In this document: positions 28,025-35,528 of the stretch, piece by piece
How the letters are laid out: each line of letters begins with the position of its first letter
How positions within the stretch are numbered: the first letter of the stretch is position 1
Source: Streptomyces sp. yr375
GTDB lineage: Bacteria > Actinomycetota > Actinomycetes > Streptomycetales > Streptomycetaceae
Direction of reading: 5' to 3'
Assembly (NCBI RefSeq): GCF_900110755.1
Contig: NZ_FOFF01000059.1
Location: 1 to 47,344, forward strand
Length of the DNA: 47,344 bases
Translations under genes and position numbers: made by a program
The notes under the pieces: model-generated
The model's input: the letters and a program-made list of their open reading frames with translations, nothing else
Told to the model about the DNA's origin: nothing
Database searches by the model: none

Positions 28025-30178
28025 CTACCGCTGTGTCTTTGTCTGGGCGAGGCCCAGGGAGCGGCGGAGGAAGTCCAACTGGAGGTGGAGCAGGTTCTCC
28101 GCGACCTGTTCCTGCGGGGTGATGTGGGTCACGCCTGACAGGGGGAGCACCTCGTGCGGGCGGCCCGCCGCCAGCAGCGCCGAGGACAGCCGCAGGGAGT
28201 GGGCGACGACCACGTTGTCGTCCGCCAGCCCGTGGACGATCATCATCGGGCGGGCCGGCTCGACCGCGTCCACCAACCCCTCGTCGTCGATCAGCGAGTT
28301 GCGCCGGTAGACCTCCGGCTGTTCCCCGGGGTGGCCGAGGTAGCGCTCCTCGTAGTGGGTGTCGTACAGGCGCAGGTCGGTGACCGGCGCGCCGACGATC
28401 GCCGCGTGGAACACGTCGGGGCGGCGCAGTGCCGCGAGCCCGGCGAGGTAGCCGCCGAAGGACCAGCCCCGGATGGCGACCCGGGTCAGGTCGAGCGGGA
28501 AGCGCTCGGCGAGCGCGTGCAGGGCGTCGACCTGGTCCTGGAGGGCGATGGCGGCCACGTCGTTCTTGATGGCCTTCTCCCAGGCGGGGGAGCGGCCCGG
28601 GGTGCCCCGTCCGTCGGCGACGACCACCGCGAACCCCTGGTCGGCGAACCACTGCGAGGTGAGGTGCGCGTTGTGCGCGGCCACCACCCGCTGCCCGTGC
28701 GGCCCCCCGTAGGGGTCCATGAGGACGGGGAGTGGAGTACCCGTGTCGGATGTCGTGTCGTAGTCCGTGGGCATAAGCACGGCGCACGGGATCCGCCGTG
28801 CGCCCCCCTGTGTCAGCGTCACGCGCGGGGTGAGGCCGGGATCCTCCGCGTGGGAGAGGACGGTCCTCGCGGGCTTGCCGTCCGCCCGCAGTACCCGCGC
28901 CACGCTCCCCGGCCGGTCCGGCGTCGCCGACACCAGCACGGTCACCTTCCCGGCGCGCACCGCCGTGTGCACGCCGGGCTCCTGCGAGAGGCGCTCCATG
29001 CCGAGTTCATTGACCCGGTAGACGTGCACCTCGCCGATCTCCGCAGCGGTCGCGTCCTCCCCGGCGGAGGCGGAGACGAGCACGTCGTGGGCGGTGACGT
29101 CCAGCACCGCCCGGACGTGCAACTGCGCGCCGGTCAGTGGACGTTCGCCGACGGTGAGGACCCGCGCGCCGCCCTCGTCGGCGATCCGGATCAACTGCCC
29201 GGAAGGGCTCCAGCAGGGCACTCCGGGGAAAAGTTCAAGCCAAATCTGATCTTCGTCCGCGTGCACCATCCGGGTGGCCCCGGAATCGGCGTCCACGGCC
29301 AGGAAAAGCTGGCTGCGCTGATCGCGCGCTTGTACGAGAATCAGCGGCGCACCCGCCTCTGACCAGTGCACTCGTGCCAGATACGGGTACCGGGCCCGGT
29401 CCCAGACGACCTCCGTACGCACCCCGTCGAGCCCGAACACGAACAGGCGTACGTCAGCGTTGGGCGTCCCGGCAGATGGATAGGGCACGTGTTGTGGGTC
29501 ACGTTTCGGGTGGGCCGGATCGGAGAGCCACCACCGCTGCACCGGCGTGTCGTCCACGCGGCTGACCAGCAGCCGGTCCGACTCCGGAGCCCACCAGAAG
29601 CCCCGCAGCCGGTGCATCGACTCGGCCGCGATGAACTCCGCCAGGCCATACGAAACTTTGTCCGATTCCGGTTCCGCCACCGCCCGGTCGTCCGTACCCC
29701 CGGAGTCGACCACCCGCAGAGCGCCCCCGGTGACGTACGCGACGAGCTGTCCGTCGGGCGACGGGCGGGGGTCGATCACCGGCCCCGGAACGCCGATCCC
29801 GCGCACCCCGCCGTCCCGCAGCCCGGCCGTGAAAAGCCGCCCTGACAAGGTGAAAGACGCCAGTTCGACGGCCGTGTCGGTGGCGTATCCGACGATCCCC
29901 GCACCCCCCTCGCGACTGCGTTCGCGCCGCGCTTTCTCCTCCGGCGGGAGGTTCTCGGAAGCGCCGCCGAGAAGGGTGCCCGGGTCGGCGACGAGGCGTT
30001 CCGTGCCGTCCGCCGGGTCGAGCACCCAGAGGGAGTTCGCCCGATCCGTACCGGAACCGGAGCGCAGGAACGCGACCCGGGAACCGTCGGGCGCGACGGT
30101 GAACGAACGCGGCGCGCCGAGGGTGAAACGCTGCGTGCGGGCGTGCCGGCGGGGGAAGGACTCGGACTCGGTCGTCAT
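28025..30178 (-). CDS. S9 family peptidase (DPP-IV / prolyl oligopeptidase type)
   Basis: 717 residues from ATG 30178. The N-terminal 450 residues form the beta-propeller-like DPP-IV domain. The C-terminal alpha/beta-hydrolase domain holds GWSFGGYLAG with nucleophile Ser573, then HGLADDNVVVAHS with the catalytic Asp, and GVTHITPQEQ with the His. PYGGPHGQRV precedes the oxyanion site. There is no signal peptide, so it is cytoplasmic and likely removes dipeptides with Pro or Ala from short peptides. Facing an oligopeptide importer, it could process imported peptides, which is inference. Confidence 0.92.
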   Translation of the reverse strand: MTTESESFPRRHARTQRFTLGAPRSFTVAPDGSRVAFLRSGSGTDRANSLWVLDPADGTERLVADPGTLLGGASENLPPEEKARRERSREGGAGIVGYATDTAVELASFTLSGRLFTAGLRDGGVRGIGVPGPVIDPRPSPDGQLVAYVTGGALRVVDSGGTDDRAVAEPESDKVSYGLAEFIAAESMHRLRGFWWAPESDRLLVSRVDDTPVQRWWLSDPAHPKRDPQHVPYPSAGTPNADVRLFVFGLDGVRTEVVWDRARYPYLARVHWSEAGAPLILVQARDQRSQLFLAVDADSGATRMVHADEDQIWLELFPGVPCWSPSGQLIRIADEGGARVLTVGERPLTGAQLHVRAVLDVTAHDVLVSASAGEDATAAEIGEVHVYRVNELGMERLSQEPGVHTAVRAGKVTVLVSATPDRPGSVARVLRADGKPARTVLSHAEDPGLTPRVTLTQGGARRIPCAVLMPTDYDTTSDTGTPLPVLMDPYGGPHGQRVVAAHNAHLTSQWFADQGFAVVVADGRGTPGRSPAWEKAIKNDVAAIALQDQVDALHALAERFPLDLTRVAIRGWSFGGYLAGLAALRRPDVFHAAIVGAPVTDLRLYDTHYEERYLGHPGEQPEVYRRNSLIDDEGLVDAVEPARPMMIVHGLADDNVVVAHSLRLSSALLAAGRPHEVLPLSGVTHITPQEQVAENLLHLQLDFLRRSLGLAQTKTQR

Positions 30179-30235
30179 GGCCCGACCATATTGGCCATGC
30201 GACCCCCTTGTGCGGCTGTGCGCCGCGAGATGCGC

Positions 30236-30272
30236 ACCCACACATAGTTATGATCACTAGCGCTGTGTGGGT
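30236..30272. promoter_or_regulatory. 9-bp inverted repeat in the divergent peptidase/small membrane protein promoter region
   Basis: ACCCACACA (30236-30244) and TGTGTGGGT (30264-30272) are perfect complements with a 19-bp spacer. It lies 58 bp upstream of the peptidase start and 88 bp upstream of the divergent small gene, and could control both. Confidence 0.5.
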
Positions 30273-30359
30273 ATGAACCTGCTGGCCGATGTATGGATTT
30301 ACAAGTTCCCTTGTTCTGCTTTTGCCCCCACGTTCCCGGGTTCTTGGAGGTGAGCCGCC

Positions 30360-30554
30360 GTGGCGCTCTCGATTTCAGCGGTGGTGCTGCTGGCGATCGT
30401 CGTCTTCTTGTTGATCAAGAAGTCGGGACTGAAGGGTGGTCACGCGGTTGTCTGCATGCTGCTCGGTTTCTACCTGGCCTCTTCGACGATCGCACCGACG
30501 ATCAGCGACCTGACGACAAGCGTCGCCAGCATGATCGGCAGCATCAAGTTCTAG
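30360..30554 (+). CDS. Small conserved-looking membrane protein
   Basis: 64 residues, GTG start with TTGGAGGTGA 8 nt upstream. Helix 1 is residues 3-19 (LSISAVVLLAIVVFLLI), followed by KKSGLKGG; a second hydrophobic segment covers about 28-46. The Lys-rich turn would be cytoplasmic. Short proteins of this type recur in Streptomyces genomes; the function is unknown to me. The stop TAG shares the CTAG at 30551-30554 with the convergent DUF397 gene stop. Confidence 0.8.
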   Translation: MALSISAVVLLAIVVFLLIKKSGLKGGHAVVCMLLGFYLASSTIAPTISDLTTSVASMIGSIKF

Positions 30555-30835
30555 ACGTACGACGGCTTCTGGACGTACGGCACGAAGACGGTCCACGCCT
30601 CGGGCGACAGCGCGAGGCGGGGGCTGTCGTCGCCGTGCTTGGAGTCGCGGACGTGGATGGTGGTGGGGGTGGTGGCGATCTCCACGCAGGACTCGCCGTC
30701 GGTGCCATCGCTGTAGCTGCTCTTGAACCAGTTCAGGGCGACTTCGACGCAGGTTTCACCGTCGGGCCCGCCGCTGTGGCTGCTCTTGAACCACGCCAGT
30801 TGGGCGATGGTTCCGGCGGAGGTCTTGCGCATCAT
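30551..30835 (-). CDS. DUF397 protein with duplicated N-terminal motif
   Basis: 94 residues. DUF397 proteins carry one WxKSSxSx(4-6)xCVEVA segment; here it occurs twice in tandem (AWFKSSHSGGPDGETCVEVA, then NWFKSSYSDGTDGESCVEI), followed by the usual VRDSKHGDDSPRLALSPEAW end. The start ATG 30835 overlaps the stop of the HTH regulator (ATGA). DUF397 partners of WhiJ/AbaA-type regulators are thought to antagonise or modify them during development. Confidence 0.9.
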   Translation of the reverse strand: MMRKTSAGTIAQLAWFKSSHSGGPDGETCVEVALNWFKSSYSDGTDGESCVEIATTPTTIHVRDSKHGDDSPRLALSPEAWTVFVPYVQKPSYV

Positions 30836-31710
30836 GTCTCTCCCAGCAGTTTCTCGATGAAGGCCAGTGACTCCCGTGGTGGGAGTGCCTGCGCTCGGAT
30901 GGTGCCATAGCGCAGCTCAAGGATGCGGAGCTGCCTTGGATCCGTGACTGGTCGGCCACCGAAGGCACCGTCGGAACGTCCTGCTGCTGTCCCGTCCGGG
31001 AACTTCAACAGCTCGATCTTGCCGTCCAGCCCCGGATGGGGGTCCGTGTTCGTCGGCATGACCTGAAGCGTGACGTTGTTCAACTGCGCCACTTCCAGCA
31101 AGTGTTCGAGTTGCCGTTGCCATGCCATTGTGCCTCCAACCTGCCGACGCAGCGGGGCCTCTTCCAGCACGAAGTGGCACGAAGGAGCCGGGTCCCGTTC
31201 GAAGACCGACCGCCGGGCCACACGAGCGGCCACCATGCGTTCCAGGTTGTTCGGCGAGTACGGCGGCTGGGCCGCTTCGATCAGGGCGCGGGCGTGCTCG
31301 GGGGTCTGCAGCAGGCCGGGGAGGCTGCTGCACACGTACACGCCCATTTCGACGGCCTTGGCCTCCCTGTCGGCCAAGTCCCGAACCTTCTTTGGGTAAC
31401 TGACCTTCTCCACGTCCTCCTTCATGGCCGAGATCAGCCCACCGGCGTCCAGAACCTCGTCGGCCTTGTCCAGATACTCGAGGCGGGGGATCCGCTTGCC
31501 GCCCTCGATCTTGTAGACGAGGTCCTCGCCGTACCCGACCGCCGCTGCGAAGTTGGCGGCGCGCATTCCCAGGGCCTCCCGCCGAAGTTTCAGTTGCCGT
31601 CCGACCATCTCCAAAACAGCCATGCCCCAGTGGTCGTTGGGGTCCACCTCCCAACCCGGCTCGTCCGCCTCCTCCTTGAGCTGAACCTCTTTGCCGTTCA
31701 CCTGAGTCAC
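30832..31710 (-). CDS. WhiJ/Scr1-like HTH regulator (XRE HTH + DUF5753)
   Basis: 292 residues from GTG 31710, chosen because GGAGGGG sits 6 nt upstream; a GTG at 31749 would add 13 residues without a ribosome site. The N-terminal helix-turn-helix is in LGMRAANFAAAVGYGEDLVYKIEGGKR, about residues 47-75. The rest is the Scr1/DUF5753 domain (IPGLLQTPEHARAL-like, VLEEAPLRRQVGG, NVTLQVMP). It is coupled to the DUF397 gene and divergent from an RsbW-like ATPase gene, the classic Streptomyces three-part WhiJ-like cassette. Confidence 0.9.
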   Translation of the reverse strand: MTQVNGKEVQLKEEADEPGWEVDPNDHWGMAVLEMVGRQLKLRREALGMRAANFAAAVGYGEDLVYKIEGGKRIPRLEYLDKADEVLDAGGLISAMKEDVEKVSYPKKVRDLADREAKAVEMGVYVCSSLPGLLQTPEHARALIEAAQPPYSPNNLERMVAARVARRSVFERDPAPSCHFVLEEAPLRRQVGGTMAWQRQLEHLLEVAQLNNVTLQVMPTNTDPHPGLDGKIELLKFPDGTAAGRSDGAFGGRPVTDPRQLRILELRYGTIRAQALPPRESLAFIEKLLGET

Positions 31711-31751
31711 TTCGCACCCCTCCGTCACTCGAACCGACAGCGCCGACACGA

Positions 31752-31766
31752 CCGGACAACGTCCGG
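31752..31766. promoter_or_regulatory. Short inverted repeat upstream of the WhiJ-like gene
   Basis: CCGGAC AAC GTCCGG lies 42 bp upstream of the HTH gene start and 66 bp before the divergent ATPase gene; a possible binding site for the regulator itself. Confidence 0.4.
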
Positions 31767-31831
31767 ACAGTCACCGTACGCAACGGCGACGTCACTGTTC
31801 ACGGTAAGCGTGAGCGGCCACTCTGAGTCAC

Positions 31832-32353
31832 GTGATTGAGCAAACCGCCTCCCCCGAGCTCCAACCTGCCCACCACTTCCGCAACTTCTGCGTGCGCCTG
31901 TCACCCACGCCTCGCGGAGCCCGCCTCGCGCGCCTGCTCGCGGTGGAACAACTGCGCTCCTGGGAACTGCCCTTGGACCCGGCCCGCCAACTCGTCGCCG
32001 AACTCGCGACGAACGCGGCGACCCACGGACGCATCCCCGGCCGGGACTTCCGGCTGTCGCTCTACGTCATCGCGAACACGTTGCGCATCGAGGTGACGGA
32101 CACCATGGGGGACCGGCCGCCCCGCCCCCGCCGGACGCCCCCGGAAACCGATTCCGAGTCGGGTCGCGGACTGCTCATCGTCGAGGCGCTCGCCGACCGG
32201 TGGGGCTGGGCACCGGAGATGCGTCCGCGCAAGACGGTGTGGGCCGAGGTCGCGCTCCCACGCCCGCGTCCACTCCCACGCCCGTTGGCACCGGAACCCG
32301 ACGCCTCGTGTTCCGGTGCGAGGGGCGCTCTTTCCCAAGGACCACGAGGGTGA
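31832..32353 (+). CDS. ATP-binding protein, RsbW/SpoIIAB-like anti-sigma kinase fold
   Basis: 173 residues, GTG start at 31832. The GHKL ATPase boxes are visible: N box VAELATNAATHG (about residues 55-66), G1 box VTDTMGDRPP and G2 box ESGRGLLIVEALADRWGW. The C-terminal 30 residues are Pro/Arg-rich and contain a 10-bp inverted repeat at DNA level. Members bind ATP and usually regulate sigma factors or, in WhiJ-like cassettes, have an undefined developmental role. Divergent from the HTH/DUF397 pair. Confidence 0.88.
   Translation: MIEQTASPELQPAHHFRNFCVRLSPTPRGARLARLLAVEQLRSWELPLDPARQLVAELATNAATHGRIPGRDFRLSLYVIANTLRIEVTDTMGDRPPRPRRTPPETDSESGRGLLIVEALADRWGWAPEMRPRKTVWAEVALPRPRPLPRPLAPEPDASCSGARGALSQGPRG
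32288..32319. repeat. 10-bp inverted repeat inside the ATPase gene 3' end
   Basis: GCACCGGAAC (32288-32297) and GTTCCGGTGC (32310-32319) with a 12-nt loop, 34 bp before the stop codon. It could act as an early terminator or attenuator. Confidence 0.4.
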
Positions 32354-32550
32354 AAGAACCCCACCAAGCCCCACCCCTCCCGCCCGCAGCGCAAACTCAC
32401 TCCCGCGAGTGAATATGCCAACTCGGCTGGTTTCGGCACGGGTTGTCTGCCCTACGCTCGCCCCAACACCACCGCAGACATGCGACGGCCCTCGCCGGGA
32501 CGGCAATCCCAGTGCGAGGGCCTGACCACCGAGGAAGAGAGACCTTCCCG

Positions 32551-33393
32551 ATGGATACGGAAAACCCTAGCGCGCCGCCGTGCGCCGAGTCCGGCACCCC
32601 GCGCAAAAACCACCCCCACGCGGGCGGACTCACCCACGACAACACCCGCCACACCACCCGCTTCACGGTGATCGGCAACCACCTCGCCCAGCACAAGGAG
32701 CTGACCCTCCTGGCGATCGGCCTGGCGGTGCACCTCCAGTCGCTCCCGGCGGGCGTCCGCGTCGACATCAAGTCCCTCACGGCCCGCTTCCCCGAGGGCG
32801 CGACGCGCATCGCCGCCGCGTTACGCGAACTGGAAACCCACGGCTACCTGCGCCGCGAACGCAAGCGCGTCCCGGACGGCCGGATCGTCACCCGCACGGT
32901 GTCCTGCAACCAGCCCGGCCGCCGGGGCGACGCCCCCGAGCCTCCGCCGAGGCCGCCGGTACGCCGTCCGGCCCCGCCCCGCAAGAAACAGCTCCCGCCG
33001 GTCCCACAGCCCGCGTACTCGTCCCCCCAGCTCCTCCAGACGGCCGTGGACCTCCTCGCCGGCCTCCGCCGCGACGACCCCCGCCTGCTCCTCTCCGCGA
33101 CCGACGCCGACCATCTGGCCCCCGGGGTCGCCGCCTGGCTGGAACGCGAGATCACCCCCACAGCCGTACGCCACGCCCTCACCACCGACCTCCCGGCCGA
33201 CCCCCTACGCCGCCCAGCGGCCTTCCTGGCCCACCGCCTGACCGCCCAACTCCCACCCCTCCCGCCATACCGCGCCCCGGCCGCCCCACCCCAGGGCCCC
33301 CGCCCCAAACTCCGCAACTGCGACGGCTGCGACCGAGCCTTCAAATCCACGGGCGCGGACAGATGCGGCGACTGCCGACGGCCCCACGACTAA
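32551..33393 (+). CDS. HTH-domain protein with C-terminal zinc-ribbon-like motif; contains a TTA codon
   Basis: 280 residues from ATG 32551 with GAGGAAGAGA upstream. Residues about 35-110 form a winged-helix region (HLAQHKELTLLAIGLAVHL, FPEGATRIAAALRELETHGYL RRERK pattern) like those of plasmid/phage-related replication or MarR-type proteins. A Pro-rich linker follows, then a helical segment, and finally CDGCDRAF...CGDC, a possible zinc ribbon. Leu91 is encoded by TTA (32821-32823), so translation should depend on the bldA tRNA. Related genes are common in Streptomyces without known function. Confidence 0.82.
   Translation: MDTENPSAPPCAESGTPRKNHPHAGGLTHDNTRHTTRFTVIGNHLAQHKELTLLAIGLAVHLQSLPAGVRVDIKSLTARFPEGATRIAAALRELETHGYLRRERKRVPDGRIVTRTVSCNQPGRRGDAPEPPPRPPVRRPAPPRKKQLPPVPQPAYSSPQLLQTAVDLLAGLRRDDPRLLLSATDADHLAPGVAAWLEREITPTAVRHALTTDLPADPLRRPAAFLAHRLTAQLPPLPPYRAPAAPPQGPRPKLRNCDGCDRAFKSTGADRCGDCRRPHD
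32821..32823 (+). other. In-frame TTA leucine codon
   Basis: Codon 91 of the HTH gene (GCG TTA CGC). TTA is the rarest codon in Streptomyces and is read by the developmentally controlled bldA tRNA. Scanning the other genes by eye I found TTA strings only out of frame. Confidence 0.85.
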
Positions 33394-33432
33394 GAACCCA
33401 AGAACCCAGGAACCAAGCAACCAAGGAACCGC
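33393..33432. repeat. Five tandem 8-bp repeats ending at the nuclease start codon
   Basis: AGAACCCA, AGAACCCA, GGAACCAA, GCAACCAA, GGAACCGC fill exactly the space between the HTH gene stop and ATG 33433. The only Shine-Dalgarno-like element for the nuclease gene is AAGGAACC within the repeats, so unit number sets ribosome-site spacing and copy number. Confidence 0.75.
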
Positions 33433-34365
33433 ATGGTCAGCTCGCCGCATGAAGCGATGCACCGGATCTTCCAGCACGACACCCACCTCTTCAGCCGCGT
33501 CTCGAAAGTCCTCGGCTGCGACCTTCCCGTCCCGGACAGCGTCACGATCCTGCCCACGGACCTCACCGAGACCGGCCCCGTCGAACGGCGGGTGGACACC
33601 CTCCTGCGCTTCGACAGCGTGGAACACGGCGACTTCCTCCTCGCCATCGAGGCTCAGGGCAACAAGAACCTGACCAAGCCCGCGAGCTGGGCGTATTACA
33701 CCGCGTATCTGTGGAGCAAATACCGGCTGCCCACGGCGCTCATGGTCGTCGTCCAGGACCACGCCACCGCCGCCTGGGCCCAGCAATCGGTGGCCAGCGG
33801 GCCTCCCCAGCTCCCCACCCTCACCATCAGGCCCCTCGTGGCGGGCCCCCACAACATGCCGATGATCACCGACCCGACCGAGGCCGCCGAGGACCTCGTA
33901 CTGGCCACCCTCGCGGCCATCACACACGCGGGCGATCCGGCCATTGGTGACATACTGAAGACCCTGTCCACCGCTCTGAAACAGGAGCGCGAAGACACCG
34001 TCGCCCCCATCATCGAACTCATCACACAGGGCCTGGGCAAGCGCCCGGCCAAAGAGCTCTGGAGGAACCTGGTGGCCGTGGACCTTTCCTTCTACAAGTC
34101 AGACCTCGCGGAAGAGCTGCGCGACGAAGGCCGCGAGAAAGGCCGCGAAGAGGGCCGCGAGGAAGGTCTCGGCCAAGGACGCGTCGAGGGGAGTGTCAAC
34201 ACCTACGTCAGGGTGATACTGGCCACCCTGGAGCGGCGCGGCATCGATGTTTCTGCCGACGTGCGTGAGCGGATCGCGGAGTGCAGCGACCTCGAGCTCC
34301 TCCACGAGTGGTTCCTCCGCGCCGCCACCGCCACGTCTGCCGCAGAGATCTTCGGGGACGAGTAG
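33433..34365 (+). CDS. Rpn-family PD-(D/E)XK nuclease
   Basis: 310 residues. The N-terminal nuclease core shows Asp55 (RRVDTLLRF) and Glu73-x-Gln75 (LLAIEAQGNKN), the ExQ variant of the PD-(D/E)XK motif typical of Rpn (PDDEXK transposase-like) proteins. The core continues with YYTAYLWSKYRLPTALMVVV. Residues about 214-310 form a helical C-terminal domain starting VAVDLSFYKS, with a charged RE/GR-rich helix (EGREKGREEGREEG) and ending TSAAEIFGDE. Rpn proteins promote recombination and act in phage defence in E. coli. A second ORF directly downstream repeats the C-terminal domain. Confidence 0.85.
   Translation: MVSSPHEAMHRIFQHDTHLFSRVSKVLGCDLPVPDSVTILPTDLTETGPVERRVDTLLRFDSVEHGDFLLAIEAQGNKNLTKPASWAYYTAYLWSKYRLPTALMVVVQDHATAAWAQQSVASGPPQLPTLTIRPLVAGPHNMPMITDPTEAAEDLVLATLAAITHAGDPAIGDILKTLSTALKQEREDTVAPIIELITQGLGKRPAKELWRNLVAVDLSFYKSDLAEELRDEGREKGREEGREEGLGQGRVEGSVNTYVRVILATLERRGIDVSADVRERIAECSDLELLHEWFLRAATATSAAEIFGDE
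34072..34365 (+). CDS. Possible internal translation product of the Rpn gene (RpnS-like)
   Basis: GGAGGA (34061-34066) stands 5 nt before an in-frame GTG (34072, codon 214), exactly where the C-terminal domain begins. The Arg in this Shine-Dalgarno is encoded by the rare AGG codon. Start here would yield a 97-residue protein. In E. coli, Rpn genes make a short C-terminal protein (RpnS) from an internal start that blocks the full-length toxin. The homology of use is inference; the ribosome site is seen. Confidence 0.5.
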   Translation: MAVDLSFYKSDLAEELRDEGREKGREEGREEGLGQGRVEGSVNTYVRVILATLERRGIDVSADVRERIAECSDLELLHEWFLRAATATSAAEIFGDE

Positions 34366-34367
34366 GC

Positions 34368-34646
34368 GTGGCTGTGGACCTCTCCTTCTACAAGTCGTTC
34401 ATCGCGGAGGAGATCCGCGAGGAAGGCCGAGTCCAGGGCTTCGCCGAGGGCTTTGCTGAGGCCTGTGCTGAGGTCTGGGCGAAGGGCGTACTGATCGTCT
34501 TGGAAGCCCGTGGTCTCGACGTTTCCGACGGGGTCCGTGAGCGTGTCACCGGCTGTTACGACATCGACCTTCTCCGGCACTGGCTCGCTCGGGCCATCAC
34601 CGCCACGTCCGCTGTCGAGATCTTTGGGGACGAGCCCGCCTCGTAG
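34368..34646 (+). CDS. Free-standing C-terminal domain of an Rpn nuclease (no nuclease core)
   Basis: 92 residues, GTG start at 34368 two bases after the Rpn stop (a second GTG at 34374 has better spacing from TAGG). It aligns along its whole length with the Rpn C-terminal domain: VAVDLSFYKS, then EEIREEGR, a charged/Ala-rich helix with Ala and Glu instead of Arg/Gly repeats, VLEARGLDVSDGVRERV, and ITATSAVEIFGDE. Identity is moderate, so the copies are old paralogues, not a fresh duplication. It may be a remnant of a second gene or an antitoxin-like partner. Codon use is slightly less GC-biased than the neighbour. Confidence 0.7.
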   Translation: MAVDLSFYKSFIAEEIREEGRVQGFAEGFAEACAEVWAKGVLIVLEARGLDVSDGVRERVTGCYDIDLLRHWLARAITATSAVEIFGDEPAS

Positions 34647-34655
34647 GGTGGGGGT

Positions 34656-35528
34656 ATGAAGGAATTGACCGGTCGGCGTCTGTTGTTGGTGCATGCTCAC
34701 CCGGATGACGAGTCGATCAACAATGGCGTGACCATGGCCAGGTATGCGGCCGAGGGTGCTCGTGTGACGCTGGTCACCTGCACCCTCGGGGAACTCGGTG
34801 AGGTGATTCCGCCGGAGTTGCGGCATCTCGCCGGGGCCGCCCTCGGTGAGCATCGGCTGGGTGAGCTCACCGCCGCCATGGCCGAGCTGGGTGTCGACGA
34901 CTTCCGGCTGCTCGGCGGCACGGGTCGGTACGGCGACTCCGGGATGATGGGCCTCGCCGAGAACGACGACCCCGGCTGCTTCTGGCAGGCTGATGTCGAC
35001 GAAGCCGCCACGTCGCTCGTCGAGGTGATCCTCGAGGTACGGCCCCAGGTGCTCGTCACGTACGACGACAACGGCGGCTACGGCCACCCCGACCACATCC
35101 AGGCCCACCGCGTCGCCATGCGCGCGCTGGAGCTGGCCGAGGCCGCCGGGTGGCGTATCCCCAAGGTGTACGTCAACCGCGTCCCGCGCTCCGTCACCGA
35201 GGCCGCCTTCGCCCGGCTCCAGGAGGAGCTGCCGGGGCTGCCCTTCACCAAGAGCGCCGTCGTCGATGATGTGCCAGGTGTTGTGGACGGTGAACGTGTT
35301 ACCGCTGAGATTCATGGCGGCGATGCCCACGTCTCCGCCAAGGCCGCCGCCATGCGTGCCCACGCCACGCAGGTCGAAGTCGCCCCCGGCGAGCGGTACT
35401 TCGCCCTCTCCAACGAACTCGCCCAGCCCCTCTTCACCACCGAGTACTACGAACTCGTACGTGGGGAAGCCACAGAGCTGCCGGAGAGCGATCTCTTCGC
35501 CGGTGTCGACGCCGAGGCGGTGGCCTGA
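34656..35528 (+). CDS. mshB: N-acetyl-1-D-myo-inositol-2-amino-2-deoxy-glucopyranoside deacetylase (mycothiol biosynthesis)
   Basis: 290 residues, ATG 34656 preceded by GGTGGGGG. The LmbE/PIG-L zinc deacetylase motif AHPDDE is at residues 14-19 (His15, Asp18), with the second motif GHPDH carrying His144 and His147. The TGGTGRYGDSGM-type loop is present. MshB removes acetyl from GlcNAc-inositol, the second committed step to mycothiol, the actinobacterial thiol. The length and motif spacing fit MshB rather than the related amidase Mca. Its stop overlaps the next gene's ATG by one base. Confidence 0.95.
   Translation: MKELTGRRLLLVHAHPDDESINNGVTMARYAAEGARVTLVTCTLGELGEVIPPELRHLAGAALGEHRLGELTAAMAELGVDDFRLLGGTGRYGDSGMMGLAENDDPGCFWQADVDEAATSLVEVILEVRPQVLVTYDDNGGYGHPDHIQAHRVAMRALELAEAAGWRIPKVYVNRVPRSVTEAAFARLQEELPGLPFTKSAVVDDVPGVVDGERVTAEIHGGDAHVSAKAAAMRAHATQVEVAPGERYFALSNELAQPLFTTEYYELVRGEATELPESDLFAGVDAEAVA

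Noticed and set aside
28741..28790. TTA (minus strand) in the S9 peptidase, and TTA strings in mshB and the WhiJ-like gene
   Set aside because: All span codon boundaries (for example CTT ATG, GTT ACC, AGT TAC), so they are not leucine TTA codons.
34072..34646. Recent tandem duplication of the Rpn 3' end
   Set aside because: The two copies differ at many positions, so an old paralogous relationship fits better than a fresh duplication or assembly error.
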